Shown piece after piece: positions 23,602 through 31,519 of a stretch of DNA of 39,395 bases. Position numbers and translations under genes: made by a program. Origin of the DNA: Eubacterium sp. (GTDB lineage: Bacteria; Bacillota; Clostridia; Lachnospirales; Lachnospiraceae); assembly GCA_022794015.1 (NCBI GenBank), contig JAAWDZ010000004.1, forward strand, positions 1-39,395. Direction: 5' to 3'. Each line of letters starts with the position of its first letter. Position 1 is the stretch's first letter. The notes under the pieces were generated by a model. That model saw only the letters and a list, made by a program, of their open reading frames with translations, was not told where the DNA came from and searched no databases.

Positions 23602-25662
23602 ATGGGATATCAGGAAATCTTTAAAGAGGGAAACGAAGAGGTATACGAGCGTTATACGCTGGTGATGGATCGGATTGGAGAAATTTGCAGGGAGCAGCGT
23701 GTACCGGAGCAGTACAGGGATTATTTTGGGAAAACAGCAGAGCATATCTGTTTTCTGGATGAGATTTTGCGCAAATCAGGTACAGGAGAGTTGGAAGACA
23801 GAAGCCTTTCGGAGTGTGAGGAGTGTAACCGCAGGCTGTATGAGGAGCTGACGCCGGGAAATTATGAAGACAGTTATGCCAATCCTGCGACAGCAGTGCG
23901 GCTGCTTGGAGAAGATTACGGCGGGCTGCTCTGCTTTTTATATACCAGGCTTCGGGGGATGTTCGCGTATGCTTTTGAAGGTCGGAGGATGCATTTTACC
24001 ATTTTCTGCGAATTGTTTGTAGAAATATATCATTGCTTTGAGCAGGAAGGGGGTACAAAACCAAAGGAAATTCAGCAAATTCTGTACTGGTTCTTCCATG
24101 ATTACAGCGAGGTGTTTGCGGAGGACAAGGTACGGGACATGGTCGATCCGGAGTATGATTTCTTTACGCGAATCGTATTGGAATCGGATTTATTGGATTT
24201 GCGCTATCTCTATCGGTACGGGGAATATGTGAGCGAAAATGAAATCCGGACGGCAGAGTTTTTAAATACGCTGTCTGAGGAAGAAATTCAAGCAATGGCG
24301 GATACTATGACAGAGGGGTTTCGCATTGGCTACGAAAAACTGGGCAAGGATCTGGCGAAAAAAGAGACAATCTGCATGGAATATCCGCTGGGATTTGAGC
24401 GGATGGTACGCGCTGCAATTGGAAATTTTAAGAAGATGGGTTTGAGCGCGACCGCGTACCGCTGCCCGCTGTTTACTTTTGGCAGAAGAAGAGGCTGCTA
24501 TACCAGCCCGGTCAATCCGCAGTTTGGATTTGATCACAAGGCGGACAGCGCTGTTTATCTGGACAAAGCGTATGTAGAACGTGGTCTGGAGTCGATGAAG
24601 GCTGCTTATGAGAAGTATAAGAAAAAGGCGGGCCGTCACGCCGGTCCGGCTGTGACAGAGACTTTTGGCGAAGCGAATTTTGAACCGGCGCAAAAGCCCG
24701 AAGCATATCAGTACAGCGATACACAGCAGGAGCTTGTGGTTTACCAGATGAACTGTATGGGCCGGCTGACCCATGAATATATTCCGGGAGACGAGCGCAG
24801 CTTTACGATTATCGCGTATCCGATTCCGGAAATCGGAGCGCAGTATACAGAAATTTTCCGGGAAACGGTAAAGCTGAACACGCTGGATTATGAGGTCTAC
24901 TGCAGGATGCAGCAGAAGCTGATAGATGTACTGGATACGGCGGAGTATGTGCATATTACCGGAAAGGGTAAAAATAAAACGGATCTTTGGGTGAAGATTT
25001 ATCCGCTTACCGATCCGAAAAAGCAGACGGCATTTGAAAACTGCGTGGCGGATGTCAATATTCCGGTTGGAGAGGTGTTTACTTCGCCGGTGCTGGAAGG
25101 GACGAATGGGAAGCTGCATGTAACATGGGTATATTTAAACGGCCTGAAATATCAGGATTTGGAGCTGGATTTTACAGACGGCAGGGTGACGGCTTATTCC
25201 TGCTCGAATTTTGCAGGGGAAGAAGACAACCAGCGGTTTTTAAAGGAAAATCTGATGCAGCAGCATGATGCGCTTCCACTGGGTGAATTTGCAATTGGGA
25301 CGAATACAACGGCGTACCGAATGGCGAAGGAGTACGGGATTATGGAAAAGCTCCCGATTTTGATTGCGGAAAAGACCGGACCTCATTTTGCAATCGGGGA
25401 TACCTGCTATTCACATGCGGAGGAGACGACGGTATGGAATCCGGATGGGAAAGAGGTGATTGCAAAGGATAATTCAGTCTCTGCTTTGCGGAAGGAGGAT
25501 GAAGCGAAGGCTTATTTCAACTGCCATACAGATATCACGATTCCCTATGATGAGCTGGATCGGATTACGGTGGTGAGAAGGGACGGCAGCAGGACAGATG
25601 TGATCCGGGACGGGAGATTTGTGGTACCTGGAACGGAGGAGCTGAATCGGGCGTTGGAGTGA
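23602..25662 (+). CDS. M29-family aminopeptidase with N-terminal extension
   Basis: A 686-residue protein whose second half is a family M29 (AmpS/AmpT/PepS) metallo-aminopeptidase. The likely metal ligands are E491 (VGEVFTSP), E562 (LGEFAIGTN), H595 (PHFAIG) and H642/D644 (CHTDIT), which match the five ligands known in the family. Classic members are about 410 residues, so 240-260 additional N-terminal residues are present. These are acidic and rich in aromatic residues (YRDYFGKTAEHICFLDEIL, LLCFLYTRLRGMFAYAFEGRRMHFTIFCEL); they have no signal peptide or clear membrane segment. The function of the extension is unknown. The TGA stop overlaps the 8-bp target duplication of a tiny repeat element. 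Confidence 0.88.
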   Translation: MGYQEIFKEGNEEVYERYTLVMDRIGEICREQRVPEQYRDYFGKTAEHICFLDEILRKSGTGELEDRSLSECEECNRRLYEELTPGNYEDSYANPATAVRLLGEDYGGLLCFLYTRLRGMFAYAFEGRRMHFTIFCELFVEIYHCFEQEGGTKPKEIQQILYWFFHDYSEVFAEDKVRDMVDPEYDFFTRIVLESDLLDLRYLYRYGEYVSENEIRTAEFLNTLSEEEIQAMADTMTEGFRIGYEKLGKDLAKKETICMEYPLGFERMVRAAIGNFKKMGLSATAYRCPLFTFGRRRGCYTSPVNPQFGFDHKADSAVYLDKAYVERGLESMKAAYEKYKKKAGRHAGPAVTETFGEANFEPAQKPEAYQYSDTQQELVVYQMNCMGRLTHEYIPGDERSFTIIAYPIPEIGAQYTEIFRETVKLNTLDYEVYCRMQQKLIDVLDTAEYVHITGKGKNKTDLWVKIYPLTDPKKQTAFENCVADVNIPVGEVFTSPVLEGTNGKLHVTWVYLNGLKYQDLELDFTDGRVTAYSCSNFAGEEDNQRFLKENLMQQHDALPLGEFAIGTNTTAYRMAKEYGIMEKLPILIAEKTGPHFAIGDTCYSHAEETTVWNPDGKEVIAKDNSVSALRKEDEAKAYFNCHTDITIPYDELDRITVVRRDGSRTDVIRDGRFVVPGTEELNRALE

Positions 25663-25665
25663 GAG

Positions 25666-25697
25666 GGAACAGTGAAGCCGGAAGGCTGAACTGTTAC
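25666..25697. repeat. 32-bp minimal hairpin element with 8-bp target duplication
   Basis: GGAACAGTGAAGCC and GGCTGAACTGTTAC form an imperfect inverted repeat around GGAA. The flanks are AGTGAGAG (25658-25665) and AGTAAGAG (25698-25705), matching at 7 of 8 bases, as expected for an aged target duplication. The same sequence, inverted, forms the left part of the element at 1-139, and a variant forms the right part of 38950-39093. It lies between the aminopeptidase stop and the purE promoter. Confidence 0.7.
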
Positions 25698-25718
25698 AGT
25701 AAGAGCTTACAAAGTTTA

Positions 25719-25747
25719 TTGCTGAATTTTGATGTATAGAATATAAT
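25719..25747 (+). promoter_or_regulatory. Promoter of the purE operon
   Basis: TTGCTG (25719-25724) and TATAAT (25742-25747) are separated by 17 bp. A leader of about 65 bases precedes purE. No purine riboswitch is recognisable in it; a PurR-type operator cannot be excluded. Confidence 0.65.
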
Positions 25748-25817
25748 GAGGTTTAGAAGTATATTTAGATACCATATCGTATATATGGAAAATACAAATC
25801 AGAAAAGGAGTTTTGGC

Positions 25818-26327
25818 ATGATAAAGGTAGGAATTGTAATGGGCAGCGATTCGGATATGCCGATTATGGCAAAGGCAGCCGACGTATTAGAGCAGCTTGG
25901 AATTGAATACGAGATGCGGATTATTTCCGCGCACCGTGAACCGGATGTGTTTTTTGAATATGCGAAAACAGCCGAGGAAAAAGGCTTTAAGGTGATTATC
26001 GCAGGCGCCGGCATGGCCGCGCATCTGCCGGGTATGTGCGCGGCGATTTTCCCGATGCCGGTAATTGGCATTCCGATGCATACGACATCTTTAGGCGGAC
26101 GCGATTCGCTGTATTCCATCGTGCAGATGCCGTCCGGAATTCCGGTGGCAACGGTTGCAATCAACGGCGGGGCAAACGCGGCTTTGCTCGCGGCGAAAAT
26201 TCTGGCGACAAATGATGAAGAGCTGCTTTGTAAATTAAAGGATTATGCCAGGAATTTAAAGCAGCAGGTACAGGCGAAGGATGCCAGGCTGCAGGAAACC
26301 GGTTATCAGAAATATGGAAAAGAGTAG
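25818..26327 (+). CDS. purE: 5-(carboxyamino)imidazole ribonucleotide mutase
   Basis: PurE makes CAIR in purine synthesis. The 169 residues carry the family motifs MGSDSDMPIM near the N-terminus, the active-site SAHREP with catalytic His (class I usually has SAHRTP), AGAGMAAHLPGM, and GRDSLYSIVQMPSGIPVATVAI. Class I enzymes use N5-CAIR made by PurK; no purK is in the window. AAAAGGAG lies 7 bases before ATG 25818. purM follows 9 bp downstream. Confidence 0.95.
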   Translation: MIKVGIVMGSDSDMPIMAKAADVLEQLGIEYEMRIISAHREPDVFFEYAKTAEEKGFKVIIAGAGMAAHLPGMCAAIFPMPVIGIPMHTTSLGGRDSLYSIVQMPSGIPVATVAINGGANAALLAAKILATNDEELLCKLKDYARNLKQQVQAKDARLQETGYQKYGKE

Positions 26328-26336
26328 GAGAGAGTG

Positions 26337-27362
26337 ATGGATTACAAAAAAGCAGGCGTAGATATTGAAGCCGGTTATAAATCGGTAGAACTGATGAAAC
26401 AGCATGTGCAGCAGACAATGCGTAAGGAGGTGCTTTCAGGGCTGGGAGGTTTTTCGGGAGCATTTTCGATGGAGAGCTTTAAAAGCATGGAGAAGCCGAC
26501 GCTGGTGTCCGGTACGGACGGCGTAGGGACGAAGCTGAAGCTGGCATTTCTTCTGGATAAGCACGATACGATTGGAATTGACTGCGTTGCCATGTGCGTA
26601 AACGATATTGCATGTGCGGGCGGCGAGCCTTTGTTTTTCCTGGATTATATTGCCTGCGGCAAAAATTATCCGGAGAAAATCGCAGAGATTGTAAAGGGTG
26701 TGGCAGAGGGCTGTAAGCAAAGCGGCGCAGCGTTAATCGGCGGCGAAACAGCGGAGCATCCGGGACTGATGCCGGAGGAAGAATACGATTTGGCAGGCTT
26801 TGCGGTTGGAATCGTGGACGAAAAGGATATCATTACGGGAAAAGAAATTGCAGAGGGCGATGTGCTGATTGGCATGGCAAGCTCCGGTGTACATTCCAAC
26901 GGTTTTTCTTTGGTGCGCAAGGTATTTCGGATGGAAGAGGGAGCGCTTAACACTTACTGTGAGGAGCTTGGGACGACGCTTGGAGAAGCGCTGCTTGCGC
27001 CGACAAGGATTTATGTAAAGGCGCTAAAGGCCATCAAAGAAACAGGCGTAAGGGTACGGGGCTGCAGTCACATTACAGGCGGAGGATTTTATGAGAATAT
27101 TCCCAGAATGCTTCCGGAGGACAAGCATGCGGTAATTGAAAAGGCAAGCTATCCGGCGCCGCCGATTTTCCAAATGCTGGCAAAGGAAGGACAGATAGAG
27201 GAACAGATGATGTACAATACATACAACATGGGCCTTGGCATGGTGGTCGCTGTTTCTCCTTCGGATGTGGATAAGACAATGGAAGCCATCCGATCGGCAG
27301 GAGATACGCCTTATGTAGTTGGGAAAATTGTACAGGGAGAAAAAGGAGTAACCTTATGCTGA
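26337..27362 (+). CDS. purM: Phosphoribosylformylglycinamidine cyclo-ligase
   Basis: PurM (AIR synthetase) closes the imidazole ring using ATP. The protein is 341 residues, the normal size. It has [12 protein letters not shown] at the start, the ATP-binding [14 protein letters not shown], the [22 protein letters not shown] block, [11 protein letters not shown] and the C-terminal [16 protein letters not shown] 26337 is 6 bases after GGAG; a GTG immediately before it is less likely. It overlaps purN by 7 bp. Confidence 0.97.
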   Translation: MDYKKAGVDIEAGYKSVELMKQHVQQTMRKEVLSGLGGFSGAFSMESFKSMEKPTLVSGTDGVGTKLKLAFLLDKHDTIGIDCVAMCVNDIACAGGEPLFFLDYIACGKNYPEKIAEIVKGVAEGCKQSGAALIGGETAEHPGLMPEEEYDLAGFAVGIVDEKDIITGKEIAEGDVLIGMASSGVHSNGFSLVRKVFRMEEGALNTYCEELGTTLGEALLAPTRIYVKALKAIKETGVRVRGCSHITGGGFYENIPRMLPEDKHAVIEKASYPAPPIFQMLAKEGQIEEQMMYNTYNMGLGMVVAVSPSDVDKTMEAIRSAGDTPYVVGKIVQGEKGVTLC

Positions 27363-27979
27363 AAATAGCGGTTTTAGTATCCGGCGGAGGGACAAATCTG
27401 GAGGCCATTTTAGAGGCCGTTGACAACGGAACGATTACAAATGCCAGGGTGGAAACGGTTATCAGCAACAATCCAAACGCATATGCCTTAGAGCGTGCGG
27501 CAAAGAGAGGAATCGCGCATCTTTGTATTTCACCGAAGGATTTTTTTAGCCGGGATTTATTTCATCAGGCTCTTTTAGAGCAGCTAAGAGCCTGCGCGCC
27601 GGATTTGATTGTACTGGCGGGCTATCTGGTTGTCATTCCGCCGGAGGTGATTGCAGAGTATAAAAACCGGATGATCAATATACATCCGTCGCTGATTCCT
27701 GCGTTTTGCGGAAAAGGCTATTACGGCTTAAAGGTGCACGAGGGCGTGCTTGCACGCGGCGTAAAGGTGACCGGCGCTACGGTGCATTTTGTGGATGAAG
27801 GAACCGATACCGGGCCTATTATCCTGCAAAGGGCAGTTGCGGTGGAAGAAGGCGACACGCCGGAGATCTTGCAGCGCAGGGTGATGGAGCAGGCGGAATG
27901 GAAGATATTGCCGGAGGCGATTGATCTGATTGCCAACGGGCGGGTTCGGATCGAAAACGGAAGAACCCGGATTGGATAA
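27356..27979 (+). CDS. purN: Phosphoribosylglycinamide formyltransferase
   Basis: PurN transfers the formyl group of 10-formyl-THF to GAR. The 207 residues contain [12 protein letters not shown] (phosphate loop), the catalytic [12 protein letters not shown] with its Asn and His, and [18 protein letters not shown], which includes the catalytic Asp. Its start lies inside purM and its stop overlaps an ATG 27 bp before purD, showing tight coupling. Formyl-THF links this step to the folate genes further right. Confidence 0.96.
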   Translation: MLKIAVLVSGGGTNLEAILEAVDNGTITNARVETVISNNPNAYALERAAKRGIAHLCISPKDFFSRDLFHQALLEQLRACAPDLIVLAGYLVVIPPEVIAEYKNRMINIHPSLIPAFCGKGYYGLKVHEGVLARGVKVTGATVHFVDEGTDTGPIILQRAVAVEEGDTPEILQRRVMEQAEWKILPEAIDLIANGRVRIENGRTRIG

Positions 27980-28005
27980 TGGAAATTTGCGGAGGGAATA
28001 TATTC

Positions 28006-29280
28006 ATGAAAGTATTAATCGTAGGAAGCGGAGGAAGAGAACATGCAATTGCCGCAAGCGTGGCAAAAAGCAGTCGCGTGGATAAGATATACTGCGCGCC
28101 GGGCAATGCCGGAATCGGCAGGATTGCAGAGTGCGTGCCGATTGGCGCAATGGAATTTGATAAATTAACGGCATTTGCAAAGGAAAAAGGCATTGATTTT
28201 ACCATTATCGGAATGGATGATCCGCTTGCAGGCGGAATTGTGGACGAATTTGAGGCAGCGGGGCTGAAGGTATTCGGACCCAGGAAAAATGCAGCGATTC
28301 TGGAAGGCTCCAAAGCTTTTTCCAAGGATCTGATGAAAAAGTACGGTATTCCAACAGCCGCCTACGAAACGTTTGACGATCCGGCAGAGGCGCTTGCTTA
28401 TCTGGAAACCGCAAAAATGCCGATCGTATTAAAAGCAGACGGGCTCGCACTTGGCAAGGGCGTACTGATCTGCGGCACATTAGAAGAAGCAAAAGCCGGC
28501 GTAAAAGAGATTATGGAGGACAAGAAGTTCGGTTCAGCCGGAAATCACATGGTTGTAGAGGAGTTTATGACCGGACGCGAGGTATCCGTACTCTCCTTCG
28601 TGGACGGCAAAACCATTCGGATCCTGTCTTCCGCACAGGATCACAAACGTGCAAAGGATGGCGATCAGGGCTTAAATACCGGCGGTATGGGCACATTTTC
28701 CCCTAGTCCGTTTTATACAGAGGAGGTGGACGCATTCTGTCAGGAACACATTTACCAGAAGACAGTAGACGCGATGGCTGCTGAAGGGCGAGAATACAAG
28801 GGCGTTATTTTCTTTGGACTGATGCTCACTGAAGACGGGCCGAAGGTACTCGAATACAATGCCCGGTTCGGCGATCCGGAAGCGCAGGTGGTTTTGCCGC
28901 GAATGAAAAATGATATTATCGACGTAATGGAAGCATGTGTGGACGGCACACTTTCTGAGATTTTGCTGGAATTTGAAGAAAATGCGGCGGTCTGCGTCGT
29001 ACTGGCTTCCGACGGATATCCGGCAGCCTATGAAAAAGGCTTTGAAATTACCGGAGAAGAAAATTTCGAAGGTAAAGACGGCTACTACTGCTTCCATGCA
29101 GGCACAAAGTTAAACGAAAACGGCCAGATCGTGACAAGCGGCGGACGCGTGCTCGGAGTTACGGCAAAAGGAAAGGATTTAAAAGAGGCGCGCGCAAATG
29201 CCTATGCGGCGACCGAATGGGTATCCTTTGCAAACAAATATATGAGGCATGATATCGGCAAAGCGATTGACGAGGCTTAA
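28006..29280 (+). CDS. purD: Phosphoribosylamine--glycine ligase
   Basis: PurD (GAR synthetase) joins phosphoribosylamine and glycine with ATP. The 424-residue ATP-grasp enzyme starts with MKVLIVGSGGREHA, and carries KADGLALGKGVLIC, EEFMTGREVSVLSFVDG, GGMGTFSP and EYNARFGDPEAQVVLP, all family blocks. ATG 28006 has GGAGGG 9 bases upstream. In Bacillus purH lies between purN and purD; here purH is absent. Confidence 0.97.
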   Translation: MKVLIVGSGGREHAIAASVAKSSRVDKIYCAPGNAGIGRIAECVPIGAMEFDKLTAFAKEKGIDFTIIGMDDPLAGGIVDEFEAAGLKVFGPRKNAAILEGSKAFSKDLMKKYGIPTAAYETFDDPAEALAYLETAKMPIVLKADGLALGKGVLICGTLEEAKAGVKEIMEDKKFGSAGNHMVVEEFMTGREVSVLSFVDGKTIRILSSAQDHKRAKDGDQGLNTGGMGTFSPSPFYTEEVDAFCQEHIYQKTVDAMAAEGREYKGVIFFGLMLTEDGPKVLEYNARFGDPEAQVVLPRMKNDIIDVMEACVDGTLSEILLEFEENAAVCVVLASDGYPAAYEKGFEITGEENFEGKDGYYCFHAGTKLNENGQIVTSGGRVLGVTAKGKDLKEARANAYAATEWVSFANKYMRHDIGKAIDEA

Positions 29281-29328
29281 ATAACAGCCGGATATGGCAG
29301 ATAAGGATCCGGTGCAAAAGGAGTTGTG

Positions 29329-29961
29329 ATGAAAAAAGGAATCATTTTTGACATGGACGGTACACTGTGGGATGCTGCCGAGAATATTGTCTTTTCCTGG
29401 AATAAAACCATACGGAGGGAAAAGGGAGAACTGCGAGAGCTTACACCGGACGATTTAAAGAGTGTGATGGGACGCACAATGACAGAGCTTGCACAGATAT
29501 TGTTTCCTATGCTGAAAGAAGAGGAGGCCAATGCATTGGTAGATCTCTGCGGCCAGGAAGAGAATGAATATCTGCGTGTGCACGGCGGCGTTTTATATCC
29601 GGATTTGGAGGGAACGCTGGAGATTTTAGCGAAAGATTATGCGCTTACCATAGTGAGCAATTGCCAGAAGGGATATATTGAGGCGTTTTTGGACTACTAT
29701 CAGTTCTGGAATTATTTTCAGGATATCGAATGTTTTGGGAATAACCAGATGGGAAAGGCGCATAATATTGCACAGGTTGTAAAACGCAATGGGTTTTTGG
29801 ATGCGGTTTATGTCGGTGATATCCAGGGCGATTATGATGCAAGCACAGAGGCAGGTGTGAAGTTTATACATGCGGCGTATGGATTTGGAAAAATTTCGTC
29901 GCCTGTGCCCTTTATCCGTGAATTTGCGGAGCTGCCGAAGGTTGTGAGGGAGATTTTTTAG
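29329..29961 (+). CDS. HAD-superfamily phosphatase
   Basis: A 210-residue hydrolase of the phosphoglycolate phosphatase-like HAD group. Motif I is FDMDGTLWD (D8 nucleophile, D10), an alpha-helical cap follows, motif II is TIVSNC, a Lys lies in QMGKAHNIAQ and motif IV is VGDIQGDYDA. The substrate is not evident. AAAAGGAG lies 5 bases before ATG 29329. It is 48 bp downstream of purD, with only a weak CCGGAT/ATCCGG hairpin and no T run between, so readthrough from the pur genes is likely. Confidence 0.87.
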   Translation: MKKGIIFDMDGTLWDAAENIVFSWNKTIRREKGELRELTPDDLKSVMGRTMTELAQILFPMLKEEEANALVDLCGQEENEYLRVHGGVLYPDLEGTLEILAKDYALTIVSNCQKGYIEAFLDYYQFWNYFQDIECFGNNQMGKAHNIAQVVKRNGFLDAVYVGDIQGDYDASTEAGVKFIHAAYGFGKISSPVPFIREFAELPKVVREIF

Positions 29962-30027
29962 GGTTCTTGGACAGGCTTCTGTCTCATCAGAAAAATTCAC
30001 TCAGTGAAATACAGGAGGTATCATTAT

Positions 30028-31014
30028 ATGTATCAGGCGGCAAAAGAACGTTACACTACAATGCAGTATAACCGCTGCGGCAAAAGCGGTCTGAAGCTTC
30101 CGGCGGTATCGTTTGGCTTTTGGCATAATTTTGGGGATACTGCAAATTATGAAATGATGAAAACGCTCTGCTTTACAGCGTTTGACCACGGAATTACACA
30201 CTTCGATCTGGCCAATAATTACGGGCCAAAGCCAGGAAGCGCAGAGACGAACCTCGGCAAAATTCTAAAGGAGAATTTTACCGCCTATCGGGACGAGCTT
30301 TTGATCAGTACAAAGGCAGGTTATCTGATGTGGGACGGCCCTTACGGCGACTGGGGCAGCCGTAAATATCTGCTGGCGAGCCTGGATCAGAGCTTAAAAC
30401 GGATGGGACTTGACTATGTGGATATTTTTTATCATCACCGGATGGATGCGGACACGCCGTTAGAAGAGACGATGGGCGCGCTTGCACAGGCAGTTGCAGG
30501 CGGAAAAGCGCTGTATGTGGGATTGTCTAATTACAATGGCGAGACGCTTAAGCGTGCGGCAGAAATCTTAGACGATCTGAAATGTCCGTTTATTATCAAT
30601 CAGAACCGTTACTCCATTTTTGACAGGACGATTGAACAGAATGGGTTAAAGGAAACGGCGAAGGCTTTGGAGAAAGGGATTATCGCATTCAGTCCTTTGG
30701 CGCAGGGTATGCTGACGGACCGCTATTTGAACGGTATTCCAGAGGATAGCCGGGTGAAACGGGACGGACGGTTTTTAAAAGAGGCGGCTCTGACCGATGA
30801 GCGTCTGGAACAGATCCGAGGGTTGAATGAGATTGCTTTACAGCGCGGACAGACGCTTGCCGAAATGGCGCTGGCGTGGGTGTTAAAAGATGATGAGGTG
30901 ACAAGCGTATTGATTGGCGCATCCAAGCCAGGTCAGATACTGGACAATATCAAGGCGCTTGACAATTGTTCATTTACGGAGGAAGAGTTAAAGAAAATAG
31001 ACGAAATGTGTTAG
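30028..31014 (+). CDS. Aldo/keto reductase, YghZ (AKR14)-like
   Basis: A 328-residue NADPH-dependent oxidoreductase with the AKR barrel. The segment THFDLANNYGPKPGSAETNLGK holds the catalytic Asp and Tyr; Lys is in LLISTKAGY and His in DIFYHHRMD. The PKPGSAE insert is characteristic of E. coli YghZ, an L-glyceraldehyde 3-phosphate reductase. The C-terminal VLIGASKPGQILDN block binds the cofactor phosphate. ATG 30028 follows CAGGAGGT by 8 bases. A detoxifying role toward small aldehydes is inferred from family similarity. Confidence 0.9.
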   Translation: MYQAAKERYTTMQYNRCGKSGLKLPAVSFGFWHNFGDTANYEMMKTLCFTAFDHGITHFDLANNYGPKPGSAETNLGKILKENFTAYRDELLISTKAGYLMWDGPYGDWGSRKYLLASLDQSLKRMGLDYVDIFYHHRMDADTPLEETMGALAQAVAGGKALYVGLSNYNGETLKRAAEILDDLKCPFIINQNRYSIFDRTIEQNGLKETAKALEKGIIAFSPLAQGMLTDRYLNGIPEDSRVKRDGRFLKEAALTDERLEQIRGLNEIALQRGQTLAEMALAWVLKDDEVTSVLIGASKPGQILDNIKALDNCSFTEEELKKIDEMC

Positions 31015-31023
31015 CCGAAGAAG

Positions 31024-31060
31024 GCCCTGTTTGGAACTGTATACCCGAACGGGGCTTTTT
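31024..31060 (+). terminator. Terminator after the aldo/keto reductase gene
   Basis: GCCCTGTTTGG (31024-31034) pairs over 11 bp, with two G-T pairs, with the segment ending at 31055 (AACGGGGC), and five T follow. It separates the reductase from the thioesterase. Confidence 0.85.
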
Positions 31061-31100
31061 CCTGGAAATTGAGGGAGATACAGAAAGGAAGCGGTTTGAT

Positions 31101-31517
31101 ATGAAATGGGATTTAAAGCAGGAATATACAGAGGTTGTAAAAAATAATCCGTTTGCTGCGCAGCTGGGGATAGAAATCATGGAAATCCGGGAGGGCTACG
31201 TGCATGCAAGGGTAAAGAAGAAAAAAGAGCTTGAAAACGTTTACGGAGATCTGCATGGCGGCTGTCTGTATACGGTTGCAGACAACATGGCGGGAATCGC
31301 GTCCAGTACCTACGGCTATTATGTAACAACGGTGAGCGGGACGATCCAGTATCTGCGTGCTGCGAGAAATACGGAATTTATTTTCTGCGAAGCAGAGGTA
31401 ATTAAGCATGGAAAAACCATAGACGCCGTACATGTGAAGATTACGGATGATAACGGGCTGCTGTTAAATACGGCGGATTTTACCTTTTTTAATCTCAGAA
31501 AAAGAGAAGGAGCATAA
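31101..31517 (+). CDS. PaaI-type hotdog thioesterase
   Basis: A 138-residue hotdog-fold protein. VYGDLHGGCLYTVADNMAGIAS is the PaaI-type HGG motif with catalytic Asp, and the following TVSGTIQYLRAA strand is typical. The family hydrolyses acyl-CoA thioesters. AGAAAGGAAG precedes ATG 31101. The stop is 2 bp before the next start, so it is co-transcribed with the homocysteine methyltransferase/MTHFR gene, but I see no direct metabolic reason. Confidence 0.88.
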   Translation: MKWDLKQEYTEVVKNNPFAAQLGIEIMEIREGYVHARVKKKKELENVYGDLHGGCLYTVADNMAGIASSTYGYYVTTVSGTIQYLRAARNTEFIFCEAEVIKHGKTIDAVHVKITDDNGLLLNTADFTFFNLRKREGA

Positions 31518-31519
31518 AT

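Noticed and set aside
29281-29328. CCGGAT/ATCCGG hairpin after purD as terminator
   Set aside because: No T run follows, and a strong ribosome site for the next gene comes immediately after.
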